Assembly: GCA_007922195.1 (NCBI GenBank)
Contig: ML681963.1
Location: 58,910,008-58,974,007, forward strand
Source of the DNA: Podocnemis expansa
Lineage: Eukaryota; Chordata; Testudines; Podocnemididae
Direction: 5' to 3'
DNA: 64,000 bases
This document shows positions 34,739 through 45,781 of the stretch, piece after piece. Within the stretch, counting starts at the first letter, position 1. Every line of letters starts with the position of its first letter. The translations under genes and the position numbers were made by a program. The notes below the pieces were generated by a model, which saw only the letters and a program-made list of their open reading frames with translations, searched no databases and was not told the DNA's origin.

Positions 34739-34890
34739 AAGAAACAAGGAGTCCTGTGGCACTTTTAAGGAGTAACTAAGACTTTCCCCCACAAAAGCTC
34801 ATGTGATAAATAAATTTGTTAGTCTTTAACAGTGCCACAGGACTCCTTGTTTGTTTTGCTGAACTAGACTAACATGGCTACCCCTTTGGA
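34739..34890. mobile_element. Inverted PLE-terminus unit with 13-bp duplication
   Basis: Short left arm (AAGGAGTCCTGTGGCAC...CTAAGACTTTCCCCC) facing a complete right arm (AAAGCTCATGTGATAAATAA...GACTCCTTGTTTGTTTTGC...CTAACATGGCTACCCC). AAGAGTCAAGTTA (34726-34738) and AAGAGTGAAGTTA (34891-34903) differ at one base. Confidence 0.9.
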
Positions 34891-34909
34891 AAGAGTGAAG
34901 TTATTTCAT

Positions 34910-36790
34910 CTCTAGTTCATCTTTCCCCAGTCTCTAGAGATTCTGTATTACTTCAGCCGAATGTAAGATATCAGAAAAAAACCAAAGATGCCTGAATATG
35001 TAATACAATTTTTTTATTCATGGGTGTTTGTTTTGCCCTTGTTCCCTTTCTTGTTGACTACAGAGATGGGCAAGCAGTGCCTGCAGAATTAAAGCAACTC
35101 TTGCAGTACCAGGTCTCTGGCAACTGCGTATGTCATCTGGCTCCATTGTCCCCGAAAGCTAATTCTGTCACTTTTGTGATAGGTCTCCACCAGCCAAAGG
35201 ACTAAAAATGCCAATTACATTTCAGAGCTGTAGTGAACTATCTCAAAGTACTATGGGGAAAAGAATGGCCACACATTATGATAGGAAAAATATTAGCCTT
35301 TCACTCAAGGGATCACAATTAACACTAATCTGAGGTTGATTTGTTGAATGCCAGCAATATATTAAGCTTATAATGATGTAATTCCACAGAATTATTTTCT
35401 AAAAATGACCCTGAGTCACCTTCATCTCTGGTCTGCTCCAGCACATTCTACCTATAAGCTCTTTGGGGCACAGACTGTCTGTATTTATGGATGTTGGCAG
35501 GGTTCAAAAAACATTGATAATACTGACATACCATCTCCACTTTGCTAGTACCAAACACTTTAATTTCTGAGCCGTACGGAAAGACGTTTCCAATCTGACC
35601 ACAAATTACTGGGCCCTTTAAAAATATCATATCCTATGTCTATGCAAGATACAGTGCACACACATGACAACCATCTACACATTGACCAATTCACTATTCT
35701 TTTCCTTCTTTTAAATCTAATTCTAGTCCTAGTGTATTTCTATGAGGTTCAATGCACACTCTGATTTACTTTCAACTGTCAGTGGATTTATGTTGTATTG
35801 TGTTGTTTATGCTGTGTCTCAACAATATACCAGCAAGATGGGATGAAAGATTATGTGAAGTTACTGAATTGGCACTGTACTAACAGACTGTGGTAGTTTT
35901 GAATGTGATAAAAATGCTGTAGTATTCAGCACAGCCAATGTAAGCAGGACGCAGATGACTGAACAGTCCAGTTTGTGCCAGGCTTTACTCAGATGCACCA
36001 TCTACATGGAGAATAGTAATCAAATGGCAGAGCCTAGGTCCACATGGTTTACTCTGCTGTTTTTAGCACTGTAGTGTGAGTCTGAGACTGTACTTGGACT
36101 CACAATTGCTGATGTGGGTTTTAAAATGAAGTATAGATATATACCCCTGGAGTCCACTTCCACTAACACCAAAATATTTTCATGACTGTAGTCTGTTCTA
36201 AGTACTAGTTCTATCAAGTGTTCATTGGCAGTAATTTGACATATAACCATTGTCACTGTTCTCTTTAATCAGTTTTCCAACAAGAGAATTCAAATCCCAC
36301 CCACACCACCTTTTAGGATTCAAAACTTGGTAATACAGTGGTGAATAAAACAGCTGAGATATGCTTTGAAAATGGATATTATATACAGATTTGATTCAAA
36401 TAAACAATTCATCAGAGGGGGCTTGATTGCCAGACTTCGACTTCCACTAGTATGTCCACAAACTTCTTATGCAAATCCACTGCAACTCAGAGACCTTCTT
36501 GGCAAAGGGTTCACTGTTCTTTGTAAACAGCTCTCACCTCAGACTTGACAAACTCATAATACCAAACACATACCTTGCAGGTGCTTACCCCTACAAGCTA
36601 TCATATGAAGAATCCACAGAAGGCTTGTAACTTCTAAGAATCATGCTGAGCTGTATGTGGGGTAATATCTAAGGAATAAAGTGTGTTTTATGTACCTGGA
36701 GTAGAAATAAATCACTAAGAGGTGATATGCATCAGTGATGACCCATACAAACAAGAGGAAGTTGTCCCTATTTTTAATCAGCCAGAGAAG
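34910..36790. other. Spacer, no gene recognised
   Basis: AT-rich DNA. Frames of 60-78 codons have no recognisable pattern. Confidence 0.5.
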
Positions 36791-36796
36791 TAAATA

Positions 36797-36845
36797 GACT
36801 CAATGACCTCTCATGGTCCCTTCCAGTTTCTGTGATTCTAAGACT
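36797..36845 (+). repeat. CR1 3' end fragment
   Basis: TCAATGACCTCTCATGGTCC, CTTCCAGTTTCTGTGATTCT: the last 45 bases of a CR1 LINE, directly comparable with 13010-13050. Such tiny fragments arise by extreme 5' truncation. Confidence 0.75.
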
Positions 36846-36984
36846 CAACTCATCAGTGTTCCTCCCTCCCAGAGCTATCAATGGAAAGTCATCAGAAGCA
36901 CCACCACAGAAAGCTGCTTGAGGGAAAAAAGGAACATTACATTGCAACAGACAGAGCTTCTCCCTGACCATGAATAGAAACAAA

Positions 36985-37490
36985 AGATTTAGCCCCACAA
37001 CCTGAAGCAAATACTCACCAGCAACTACACACCATCCAATAGAAATACCAACTCAGGAACCTATGCCTGCAACACACCCCGTTGCCAATTCTGCCTGCAT
37101 ATCTACTCAAATGACACCATCATAGAACATAAGCACACCAGCCACCCCGTAAGGGGCTTGTTCACCTGCACATCTACCAATGTGAAGTATGCCATCATGT
37201 GCCAACAATGCCCCTTTCCAATATACATTGGCCAAACTGGACTGTCTCTACACAAAAGAATATATGGGCACAAATCAGACATCAAGGATGTTAACATTCA
37301 AAAACCAGCAGGAGAGTCCTTCAATTCCCCTGGATGCTCAGTAAACAGACTTGAAAGTTACCACACTTCAGGGAAAAAATAAAAAATAAAACCTTCAAAA
37401 TCAGGCTTCAGCATGAAGCTGCGAGCTGCAATTCATATACAAACTTGACACTCTCTGACTAGGTCTGAATAGGGAGTGGGAGTGGCCAGC
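36985..37490 (+). pseudogene. PLE C-terminal fragment with GIY-YIG endonuclease domain
   Basis: Broken frames of the linker plus endonuclease end of a Penelope-like retroelement protein. The linker shows a CNTPRCQFCLHI cysteine cluster (about 37069-37104). The GIY-YIG part reads FTCTSTNVKYAIMCQQCP, then YIGQTG and LHKRIYGHKSDI (37158-37290), keeping both Tyr-Ile-Gly/Ala strands and the helix with Arg and His. The C-terminal tail VNRLESYHTSG follows, then a TAA and A-rich stretch. In PLEs this endonuclease nicks the target for priming. The reverse transcriptase is absent. The family is close to that at 44035-46208. Confidence 0.85.
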
Positions 37491-37506
37491 TCACTATGAA
37501 AAGTAA

Positions 37507-38148
37507 CAGAGGGGCAGCCTTGTTAGTCTAGTTCAGCAACACAATCAAGGGGTCCTGTGGCACCTTCAAAGACTAACAAATGTATTTATGACGTGATAAG
37601 CTTTTGTGAGTAAACTCCCACTTCATCAGCCACATTTTACCCATGAAAGCTCACGCAATAAATAAATTCATTAGTCTCTGAGGCTAGTCTACACTTACAA
37701 AATTAATTTGAAATAGTTATTTCAAATTAACTACTTTGAATTTAAATCGAAGTTATTATTTCGAATTAGAGAGTCTTCACTAGCTGCCTAATTTGAAATA
37801 AAGTAGGCTTTATTAATTTGAAATAGAGTCTTCACTAGACTCTCTAATTCGAACTAGGTGAAGGTTGGCAAGTTAATAGGGAAATTATTTGAATTAAGCC
37901 TACTCTGTGGCTAAAAGTGACTTAATTCGAATTAATAACGTCAAAACCATTACTTCAAAGAAAAGGAGTTTTTATTACATCAAATGAGCACTTCCTTAAT
38001 TTGAAATAAGGAAAGACTTAATTCTATATAAGAAAATGCCACAATGGACAGGGATTAAGTTGTTTTAAATTAAGACTCCTTAATTCATAATAACTAGTAA
38101 GTAGAAATGCACCCCAAAAGTGCCACATGAGTCCTGGTTTGTTATTTT
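37507..38148. mobile_element. Inverted PLE-terminus unit carrying a Harbinger MITE
   Basis: Left arm GGGGCAGCCTTGTTAGTC...GGTCCTGTGGCACC...CTAACAAATGTATTTATG faces right arm CCATGAAAGCTCACGCAATA...CATTAGTCTC, then the MITE at 37682-38112, then AAAAGTGCCACATGAGTCC. TATGAAAAGTAA (37495-37506) and TATAAAAAGTAA (38149-38160) form a 12-bp duplication with one mismatch. Confidence 0.88.
37682..38112. mobile_element. Harbinger-type MITE, AATTCGAATT subfamily
   Basis: Starts GGCTAGTCTACAC inside the right arm of a PLE-terminus unit. Internal words are TTAATTTGAAATA, TATTTCGAATTAGAGAG and CTTAATTCGAATTAATAAC. The right terminus is decayed. The host unit resumes at AAAAGTGCC, which places the insertion. 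Confidence 0.8.
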
Positions 38149-38329
38149 TATAAAAAGTAATTTTTCTTCTTTAAACATTCTCACCTTCTCATCAACTGTT
38201 ATGAATGGGCCATATACACAGTGTTTGAATTTATCTCATTAATGCTGTTCCTCCACATAATAATATGACTTATCTTTCTTTGCACATGTATGTATACCTA
38301 GCAAACTTCTATTTCCACTTTATGCAGTT

Positions 38330-38444
38330 GAGAAATTGGGTTCTAACTCACAAAAGCTCATGCCTAAATGAATTTGTTTGTCTTTATGGTGCCACAGAAC
38401 TTCTTGTTTATTTTGCTGAAGCAGACTAACACAGCTAACCCTCT
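38330..38444 (+). repeat. PLE terminus fragment
   Basis: AGAAATTGGGTTCTAACTCA, AAAAGCTCATGCCTAAATGA, TTTGTTTGTC, CTTCTTGTTTATTTTGCTG, AGACTAACACAGCTAACCC: one complete outward arm. Confidence 0.8.
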
Positions 38445-38855
38445 AAAAACAGAAGATTGTTTTCAGTATCAAATGGGGGGGGGCATTCTGGATCTCTTCA
38501 CCAAAGCAATCTCCAGGGTGGGAGTGAGGGTGTTTCCATAAATGTTTGAGTCCTGATTTTTGTGAAACCAGCCAAGTTTGCAAAAGACAGAACTTTTTAG
38601 GGGCAACTTACTGTACTATATAGCAAAGTAACTACTGATAAATGTAGTCCAAGGTTTGCATTTTACAGTTTTGTTTTTTATTGTAACCACGTTTCCACCA
38701 CTCCTGTTTCTAATTAAATTTTTTTCTTTAACAAAACTTCTTTCTGTTTTACCACAAGTGCTGTGTGGTTTACAGAGGCAATGGTTTCAAGTAAAACAGG
38801 TGAGTGGGTACAATGCACCTTTGGGTCCACGGGGCATGGAATTTCTGTAAGTAGC

Positions 38856-39160
38856 TGGGTATGTCTATCCTGACAGTGGCATATTTGCTGCTGTCAGTGC
38901 ACTCTTCTGGGTTCAATTCAGTGGTCCGTTAAGATGAGCTTGGTCGATCTCCACCTCAATGATGTAACTCCAGCCCTGTAACCAGAGTAGCACTAAATCA
39001 ACCAGCCAGCGTTTTCAGTCAACTTAGTACAGCATGATCAGGGAGGCAAGTGGGAGTTGGTAAGGCGACAGGAGATGCACAAGGTATTGTACGTACCTTG
39101 CATATCTCCCGTCGACTGCTGCCGAAAAGTGCGGCAAGTACAGACTAGGACTTAGGGACT
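38856..39160. mobile_element. Possible degenerate MITE
   Basis: The left end GGGTATGTCTATCCTG resembles the Harbinger MITE terminus. Interior has CTGACAGTGGCATATTTGC / GCTGTCAG half-palindromes and a CAACTTAGTACAGCATGA segment. The right end is uncertain (near CAAGTACAGACTAGG), so the call is tentative. Confidence 0.3.
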
Positions 39161-39556
39161 GGATATCACCAGGGAACGATTCAAAGGGATTCAAGGATTA
39201 GGATTCACCTATTGTTAACCTCACAGGTGAAGTTAGCACTGAACACAGTCGAAAGGAGAGCGCTTAAGTGGTTGAATGGCTGTTGATATCAGGAAGCTGA
39301 CCCCCAGATAGCAGGAGGAAGAGGTGGGTAACAGGTAAGGGTGACTCACAGAGTCACAGTCCTATGTAACCTGAGTATCCTCAAATATACCTATATGCAC
39401 ACTATTCCAGCATTAACAGCCACTTGAGTAGTTAATAGAGTCTATTGCCTGCATCCTTAAGTGATAGAATATGCCTTCTCAATACCTATTTAGACAGGTA
39501 ATGGTGCTAGAGATTGTAATTGCTGGTGAGTGCATGTACAAAAGTGTATTCACAGA

Positions 39557-40044
39557 GGGCATGTCTACACATATCTTTTAAATCGAAATAACACTGGTTA
39601 TTTCGATTTAAAAAAGATTAGGTCCACACAACGTTTTCTTGTTTCGCAATGACAAGCTCCATAATTTCAAAACAAAAGATGTTATTTCAAAATAGCTTAA
39701 ACCTACGTTAATTTGAATCGTCTGTTATTTCAAAATGGTTATTTTGAAATAACGCCATTCGGATGTGTTATTTTGAAATAACCATTATTTTGAAATAACA
39801 CTTTTGCCCTTCTCCTTCCCAGGGTGCTTTCCTTTTTGTATATATTGAATGGGGGCATGGCCCAGTAAAGGGGCCATGTTGCCACACCTCCCATGCTGCC
39901 CCTCTCCTGTGTCTGAACTTGCTATTTCGATCTGAGGTTTTTGCTTATTTCAGTTTAAGTTAATTTGAATTAAGGATTTTATTTCAAATTAACTTATTTT
40001 GATTTAACTTAAATTGAAAGAAACATGTACGTGTGGACATAGCC
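39557..40044. mobile_element. Harbinger-type MITE, mixed ATCGAT/TTCGAA subfamily
   Basis: Ends GGGCATGTCTACAC and the complement of GGCTATGTCCACAC; flanks AGA and ACA agree at 2 of 3. Palindromes AAATCGAAATAACACTGG, TTATTTTGAAATAA and AGTTAATTTGAATTAA. The interior keeps GGGGGCATGGCCCAG and GGCCATGTTGCCACACCTCC (39850-39894), the reverse complement of the Harbinger leader module at 6254-6290. Confidence 0.85.
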
Positions 40045-40391
40045 ACAGTCAACGGCAGAGGTTATGGCTCATATAAAAGTTAGATTAACTGAAACAATCA
40101 GTGTATACTAATTAAAGTTAAATGTATATTTCAGGTGTTTGATTTGTAAATTTACCCTGAATTTACTGTATCTCTGTTGCATGCTATTTTCACTGGTGCC
40201 AGCAAAAACCTAGAATACTGAACCTAAACTGACAAAATGATTTTCTTTCATATTTATATTTTTTCCTACTACAAACTATTTACAATTCCCTGCTGCTAAA
40301 GAAATACATATGTACCCTCTGAGTCATTCATTATCATTCATGAAAAGTCTGGCTTGCAAACTAAAAATTGCTCTATTTTCCACAACTAGGG

Positions 40392-41042
40392 CAGGGTTAA
40401 CAAAGCACCTTTAGAAGCTGCAGCCCATGGCTTGAGAAGACCCCATCTCCTTGAGTGCAGCAAAAATATATGGTGTGATTACCGCTGCAAACGCTGCATC
40501 ACACATGCAGTGGGCTGATCTGTCTGGCCGCAATGCCGCCCTGTCCCTACAGCTGGCTGTTGTGTGGGCCCTGGTCCTTCCAGCACTAACTGGGTCTCTC
40601 CAGCCTGAGCACCAGCACACCACATCCCTGTGGCTGGCTGGTCTCTGAGCTCCAGGACCCCCAGGACCTGCTCAGCCAAACCTGGGCTGAGTGCCAGCCC
40701 AGCCTGGCCGCATGGCTAGCTGGTCTGTGTGTCCCCCCCAGCAGCAGCTGGGCCTGCCCCCACAGCTGTCCAGTCTGCAGACCCTGCCAGGGCCCACCCC
40801 CAGTGCTGGCTGGGCCACAGTGCTGGCTGGGCCAGTCCACCCTGCAGGCCCCTCTGCAGCCCCCAGCACAAAGCCCTATGAGACTGGGGGTCTGCCAACC
40901 TGGGCCCCAGCACCAGCATGCCACAGGACCAGCCTGCCTTCCCGCCTGCCCCCACCCCACCCCGAGCAGGGCACCGTTGCCATGAGAGGGGAGAGGAGAG
41001 GGCATAAGAGTGGGCTGCTCCAGGAGCCTTAATCTGGCCCTG
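40392..41042. mobile_element. GC-rich hAT-like element
   Basis: Left CAGGGTTAACAAAG and right complement of CAGGGCCAGATTAAGG match the termini of the elements at 18699-19098 and 47524-48089. No matching 8-mers flank it. Overlapping Gly/Ala/Pro-rich frames on both strands (up to 153 codons) are composition artefacts built from CCAGCACTGGCTGG-like words. Confidence 0.65.
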
Positions 41043-41102
41043 TCCAAAGCACCTAAAGTTGTGAGTCAAACCATCTATTTCGTAACTTACAATGTCAACA
41101 AC

Positions 41103-41152
41103 TTGAACTTCTGGTTGTTTTTGTTGAAATGAAACTAACATAGCTACCCCAC
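41103..41152 (+). repeat. PLE terminus fragment
   Basis: Outer end only: GAACTTCTGGTTGTTTTTG then GAAACTAACATAGCTACCCC. Confidence 0.6.
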
Positions 41153-41159
41153 TGAAATT

Positions 41160-43240
41160 TTCTAAGGTATAGTCAAAGTATGAACTGTCAGTATGGGTAA
41201 AATAGACATTTAGTCACCACATTTGAGGTACATTTACCATTTCACATCTTCAAAGGGTGCACAACTGTATATGCTTCATACACCACAGAAAGTGGGTATT
41301 ACTGTACCCCTTTTACAGACAGAAAGGCAGAGTATGGGTACACACTGTCAGCAGCTGAGCTAGTTATAAGCCCAGAAGCTCCAGATTCTCATTATTGTAA
41401 TCATATCCCTGCACCACACTCCCTCTCAGAGAGTGAAGATATACCATTTCTAAAAGCTACAACAATTCAAGCTTTTGTGTGAATGTAAGTGGTATTTCCA
41501 GAGTCTCTTACAGATGCCCAGCTATACTTCAGAAATAAGAAGTTTTGGGGATGTGAAGACATGTGGTCTAGTTCTCTGGATTTCTTGTCAAAGACTTTCA
41601 ACAAAGAAAAGAAAACTCTGAAAAATGGGAAGAAAAAAAAAACAAGGAGCACTGATAAGCGTTCATATCTGGAGCTTTTAGTGGGTCAAGCTGTATTGTC
41701 AAGGAGCTGAAGGTTTGGAATCACTCCAGTCTTGTACAAGATTCCTGAAGAAAACTAGCCTGGTACAAAGCAGATGCAAACCCCTTTGCAATGGAGCCCA
41801 TGCTGAACAATCTGGGGAAAGGGCCATGCACAAAATCACTAACTGAGCTAGAACTGAGCATAGAATGAGGCTATTTCATATACATTTCCTTATTGTACAT
41901 CCTGTAAAAATATTCTTTTACTCTATGGGCTATATTTAATGTGTCCCTGCTCTTTAAAACTGTGCGTCTGTATGTAAAGCACACATGTGCAGACATCAAA
42001 GTGTCACCATCTCAGTGCCCATAGCATTTGTTCTGTGCAACCATTAAGGCTGGATTTGATCAGAGATCGTTTTGGCCAGAAGCCATTCATTTTGGAGTCA
42101 AAGATTAGAGCTGTCAAGTCCAACTGAAAATTATTGAGAAAGGCAGTTTGAAAGTTAAAAATAACTAGTCTATTTGTTTTTTTAAAATGTTAGACTATTT
42201 ACTCAAGCTGCTTATTTTTCCTGTTTTGAAACCTACTTACATGAACTTTGAAAAATGATTTGCAAATAAATCTGTGTTGTCGGACTATTTGATTTGACTG
42301 TAAAGGGCAGTTTAAGTTCACTTATGTTTGATCTACAAAATACAAGCTACCACAGGGCAGCTGTACAATTTATACTTATGAACACAAACTTTAGATTATA
42401 TGAAAGCCAAATAGCAAGTCCTCAACATACCCAAACAGTCTGAGCTTCATCAGAGCATGTGGGGAAAGTTCTTCTCATAAGCTAAGTCTCAAACAAACTA
42501 AAACAGATGGACTTCTGGCTTTCTTGTTGAACTTACAAGTTTGCATTCCTCTGTAGAAATAGAAAATCATGTCTGTTGCTGCAGTGACTCAAGGGATGGT
42601 TTTTCCACCATTTAAATGGCATAATATTTTATATGTTTTTAAAGGAGGGAAGAGGTGAACTGAGAATAATTTTGGCAGGAAGCAAATTTCACACTCTGCG
42701 GTTGATAGCAAAGATGTGACCACCTTCCATTGTGCAGACACCTATACAAAGTGTGTCAAATCTAGGATAAAACTTTGTCAGTTGAGAGGATCTGGTTATG
42801 GTTCCAGAAATTAAATTTGTCCAGGATGTGCCCACCTTTCAGAAAGACAGCAAACTTTCCCTGTTTGATATAGATTCTTCACCATAACCGAAACAGCATT
42901 AAGAGCACCAGTCATCAACTCATTCCTTTAAAAAAAGAAATCAAGCCAAAACCAGTGGTTTTTGGTTTTTTGTTTTTTTCTTTTTCCTTCTTCTTCTTTT
43001 TTTTTAATGGTGCTCCTGTTCTCCTTTCCCCTGCTGATCCTGCCCACCCCCCCTCAGTTAGGCAGTGGGGCTGGCAAAAAAGGTGCCAGTACTCCATACC
43101 CTTGTGTACCATCACAAAAAAAGCACTGGTCAAAACCATTATCACAAGCGGAAGTTTTTATAACCCAAAAGCAGAACAAGCCAGACACTCCACACAGTCC
43201 ACTAAGGATCATAAAGCTGCCAACCTATTTTATGTGACAG
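41160..43240. other. Spacer, no gene recognised
   Basis: AT-rich DNA with a T/C-rich stretch at 42957-43010. Frames reaching 97 codons around 42955-43248 arise from that tract. No repeat family is recognised. Confidence 0.5.
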
Positions 43241-43247
43241 TCACTTA

Positions 43248-43749
43248 GGCTATGTCTACACTTAGGAAAGTTAGTTGGAATTAACTTACTTTGAACTAAT
43301 TAATTCAAACTAATAATGGTTAATTCAAACTAACATGGCCCCACTAGAAACCCAGACTGAACTAGCATGTCCACAGACAGGACTTGCTAGCTCAATTTAG
43401 GAGGGGGGCACCATGGGGAATGTGGCAACATGGCACCCAAGAAGGGCCATGCTGCCACCCAACACATAGAAAGAGGAAGACACCATGAGAGGAGAAAAGG
43501 CAAACTGCATTAATTTGAACTAATGGTTAGTTCGAATTAACATGGCTCTATTTGGTTAGTTTGAACTAATAAGTTTGAACTAACCGTTACTTCAAAGTTA
43601 AGGAGGTTTTATAACTTTAAAGTAAGTGTTCATTACTTTGAACTAAGGACTTCCTTAGTTCGAAGTAATGAAAACCAGTTAGGTAAGCACTAATTTAGTT
43701 TAAATTAATCCACATTAATTCGAACTAAATTCCAAGTTTTAACATAGCC
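43248..43749. mobile_element. Harbinger-type MITE, TTAGTTCGAACTAA subfamily
   Basis: Ends GGCTATGTCTACAC and the complement of GGCTATGTTAAAAC; TTA on the left (43245-43247) and TGA on the right. Palindromes are TTAGTTCGAATTAA, AGTTTGAACTAAC and CTTAGTTCGAAGTAATG. The core keeps GCATGTCCACAGACAGGACT and GTGGCAACATGGCACCCAAG (43369-43442), homologous to the leader of the full Harbinger element. Confidence 0.88.
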
Positions 43750-43752
43750 TGA

Positions 43753-44022
43753 GATACTATAATGACAGATGGAATAAATTGTAAGACAGATAGATGAGTG
43801 CAATAGTGAGTTTGGGAAATGGTGGCTAAACATAGGACAATGATCATGAGGGTACACTAACAATTTGTATACAAAGTGTTCTTTTCTTACAGACAAAGAT
43901 TTATTAAATGCTTTTGCTCATAACTCTAACCCCTAAAGCAGGCCAACATACTGTATGTTTCTAAGATCCCAAATGTGTGACAACTTCAGGAGCAAACTAC
44001 ACTATTTGGAGATCAAGTCAGC
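43753..44022. other. Short spacer, no gene recognised
   Basis: AT-rich, nothing recognised. Confidence 0.5.
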
Positions 44023-44103
44023 TGCAAGGATAGATCCAAAGGGGTAGCCATGTTAGCCTAGTTCAGCAAAACAAAAAAGGAGTCCTACTGCACTTTTAAA
44101 GAC

Positions 44104-44534
44104 TGTATGTCTACACAGCACTTTTATTTCAAAATAACACTGGTTATTTCGAAATAAAAGATATTTGGTCCGCATGATGTTTTCTTATTTCGAAAGGACA
44201 GATCCCATCCTTTCAAAATAATAACTGTTGTTTCGAAACAGGTTAAACCCCGATTGTTTCGAAACGGCTGTTATTTCAAAATGGTTATTTCAAAATAAGG
44301 CCATTTGGACATGTTGTTTCGAAACAACACCATTGTTTCGAAACAACATGTCCAAACGGCTTTATTTCAAAAAACCATTTCGAAATAACAGCCGTTTCAA
44401 TAGCAGGCTTTCCCTTAATTCAAATGAACATTTTGTTAATTTGAATTAATTTATTTCGAAATAAGGACTTTATTTTGAAATAACTCATTTCGAAATCCTT
44501 ATTTCAAAATAACAATGTGTATGTAGACATAGCC
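44104..44534. mobile_element. Harbinger MITE inside the PLE left terminus
   Basis: Left TGTATGTCTACAC and right complement of GGCTATGTCTACAT. Same body as 26567-27014 but inverted: TTGTTTCGAAACAA units first, then GCTTTCCCTTAATTCAAAT and TTATTTTGAAATAAC. The host sequence AAAGAC...CAGATTTATTT is continuous once it is removed, give or take the decayed duplication. Confidence 0.88.
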
Positions 44535-44740
44535 TATCAGATTTATTTATCGCATGAGCTTTCATGGGAGAAAATCCTACTTCATCAGATGCTTTGAAAA
44601 TGAGGGAAGTTACAGAATGGTGGGAAAATAAATGCAAGGAAGTGTAAGTCATGGAAACAGGTCACACTGTAACAGCAAATCAAAATTGTTGTTAAGATTC
44701 AAACACTAGGAAACAGCATACAGAGGAAGATGAGGTCAAA

Positions 44741-45300
44741 TCACTTGTAATGTGAGAAAAAAACAATATCTTGATTAAGACCTGGAGCAATGCAAACGAA
44801 TTTGCAAATGAATTCAATTTCCCTAGCTTCTCTTTGAAGCCTTGATTTAGTATTCATTTGTGTGAGCACAGCAATTAATAAATCATTAATGGAGTGATCA
44901 CGAAGATTGAAATGCAGACCCATTGGTTTTAGTTTGTGGTGGTTTCTGATGTCAGTTTTGTGCCCATTAATTCTTTTGCACAGAGACTATCCTGTTTGTC
45001 TAATATATAAGGCAGAGGGGCATTTTTTGCACATGATGGAATAAATCACATTGGTAGATGAACAGGTGAATGAGCCTGTGATGGAGTAGCTGGTTTTATT
45101 AGGTCCCGTAAATTGTGTCTTTTTGTGCAGATATGTGGGCAAATTTGGCAGCATGGTTTGTTGCAAGGATATGTGCCTCCTTTAAAGGTTCTGTTAGGTC
45201 TGTAGTTGCTGTTAGGTATCTGTTTAAGGTGGGGGGACTGTCTGTAAGCGAGGAGAGGTCTGTCTCCCAAAGCTTGAGGGAGTAGGGATCATCTTGTAGA
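44741..45300 (-). pseudogene. PLE linker and GIY-YIG endonuclease remnant
   Basis: On the minus strand: GDRPLLAYRQSPHLKQI and the Cys-rich linker PCNKPCCQICPHICTK (45046-45270), then after a frameshift FTCSSTNVIYSIMCKKCP, YIRQTG, a TAG stop where a Gln is expected, SLCKRINGHKTDIRN, and the tail KPMGLHFNLRDHSINDLLIAVL...NTKSRLQREAREIEFI (44741-44923). The second strand of the GIY-YIG signature reads Tyr-Ile-Arg, so the Gly is lost as well. Further upstream pieces (QVRPLQDILRDLQPILQDDP near 45350-45290; RARQVPQSQLLQEKPKKE-like near 45880-45800) are split by the MITE at 45355-45781. The protein is dead in this copy. Confidence 0.9.
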
Positions 45301-45354
45301 ATAGGCTGCAGATCCCTGAGAATGTCTTGTAGAGGTCTGACTTGGGGGCTGTAG

Positions 45355-45781
45355 GGCTATGTCCACACATACATCATTATTTTGAAATAACCCATTTTGA
45401 AATAAAGTCCTTATTTTGAAATAAGTTAATTCGAATTAACAGTTTGTTAATTCGAATTAAGAGAAAGCCTGGTTTCAAAATAGCCGTTGTTTCAAAATGT
45501 TTATTTCGAAACAAGGCCGTTCGGACATGTTGTTTCAAAACAGTTGTTTCGAAACAATGGTGTTGTTTCGAAACATGTCTGAACGCCGTTGTTTTGAAAC
45601 AACCGTTTCGAAACAACAGCTATTTCGATTAGATGCGAGGTTTAATGGTTTTGAAATAACGGCCATTATTACGGAACAACGGGTCCCGTTGTTTCGAAAT
45701 AATGGTGCGTCGTGTGGACATGCCGCTTCTTATTTTGAAACAACCTCTATTGTTTCAAAATAAGCCTGTGTGGACATACCC
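45355..45781. mobile_element. Harbinger MITE inside the PLE coding region
   Basis: Ends GGCTATGTCCACAC and the complement of GGGTATGTCCACAC with TAG on both sides (45352-45354, 45782-45784), so the empty site reads GGCTGTAGGTGATGAC. Nearly the same sequence as 26567-27014 and homologous to both ends of the 6067-9740 element. Confidence 0.95.
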
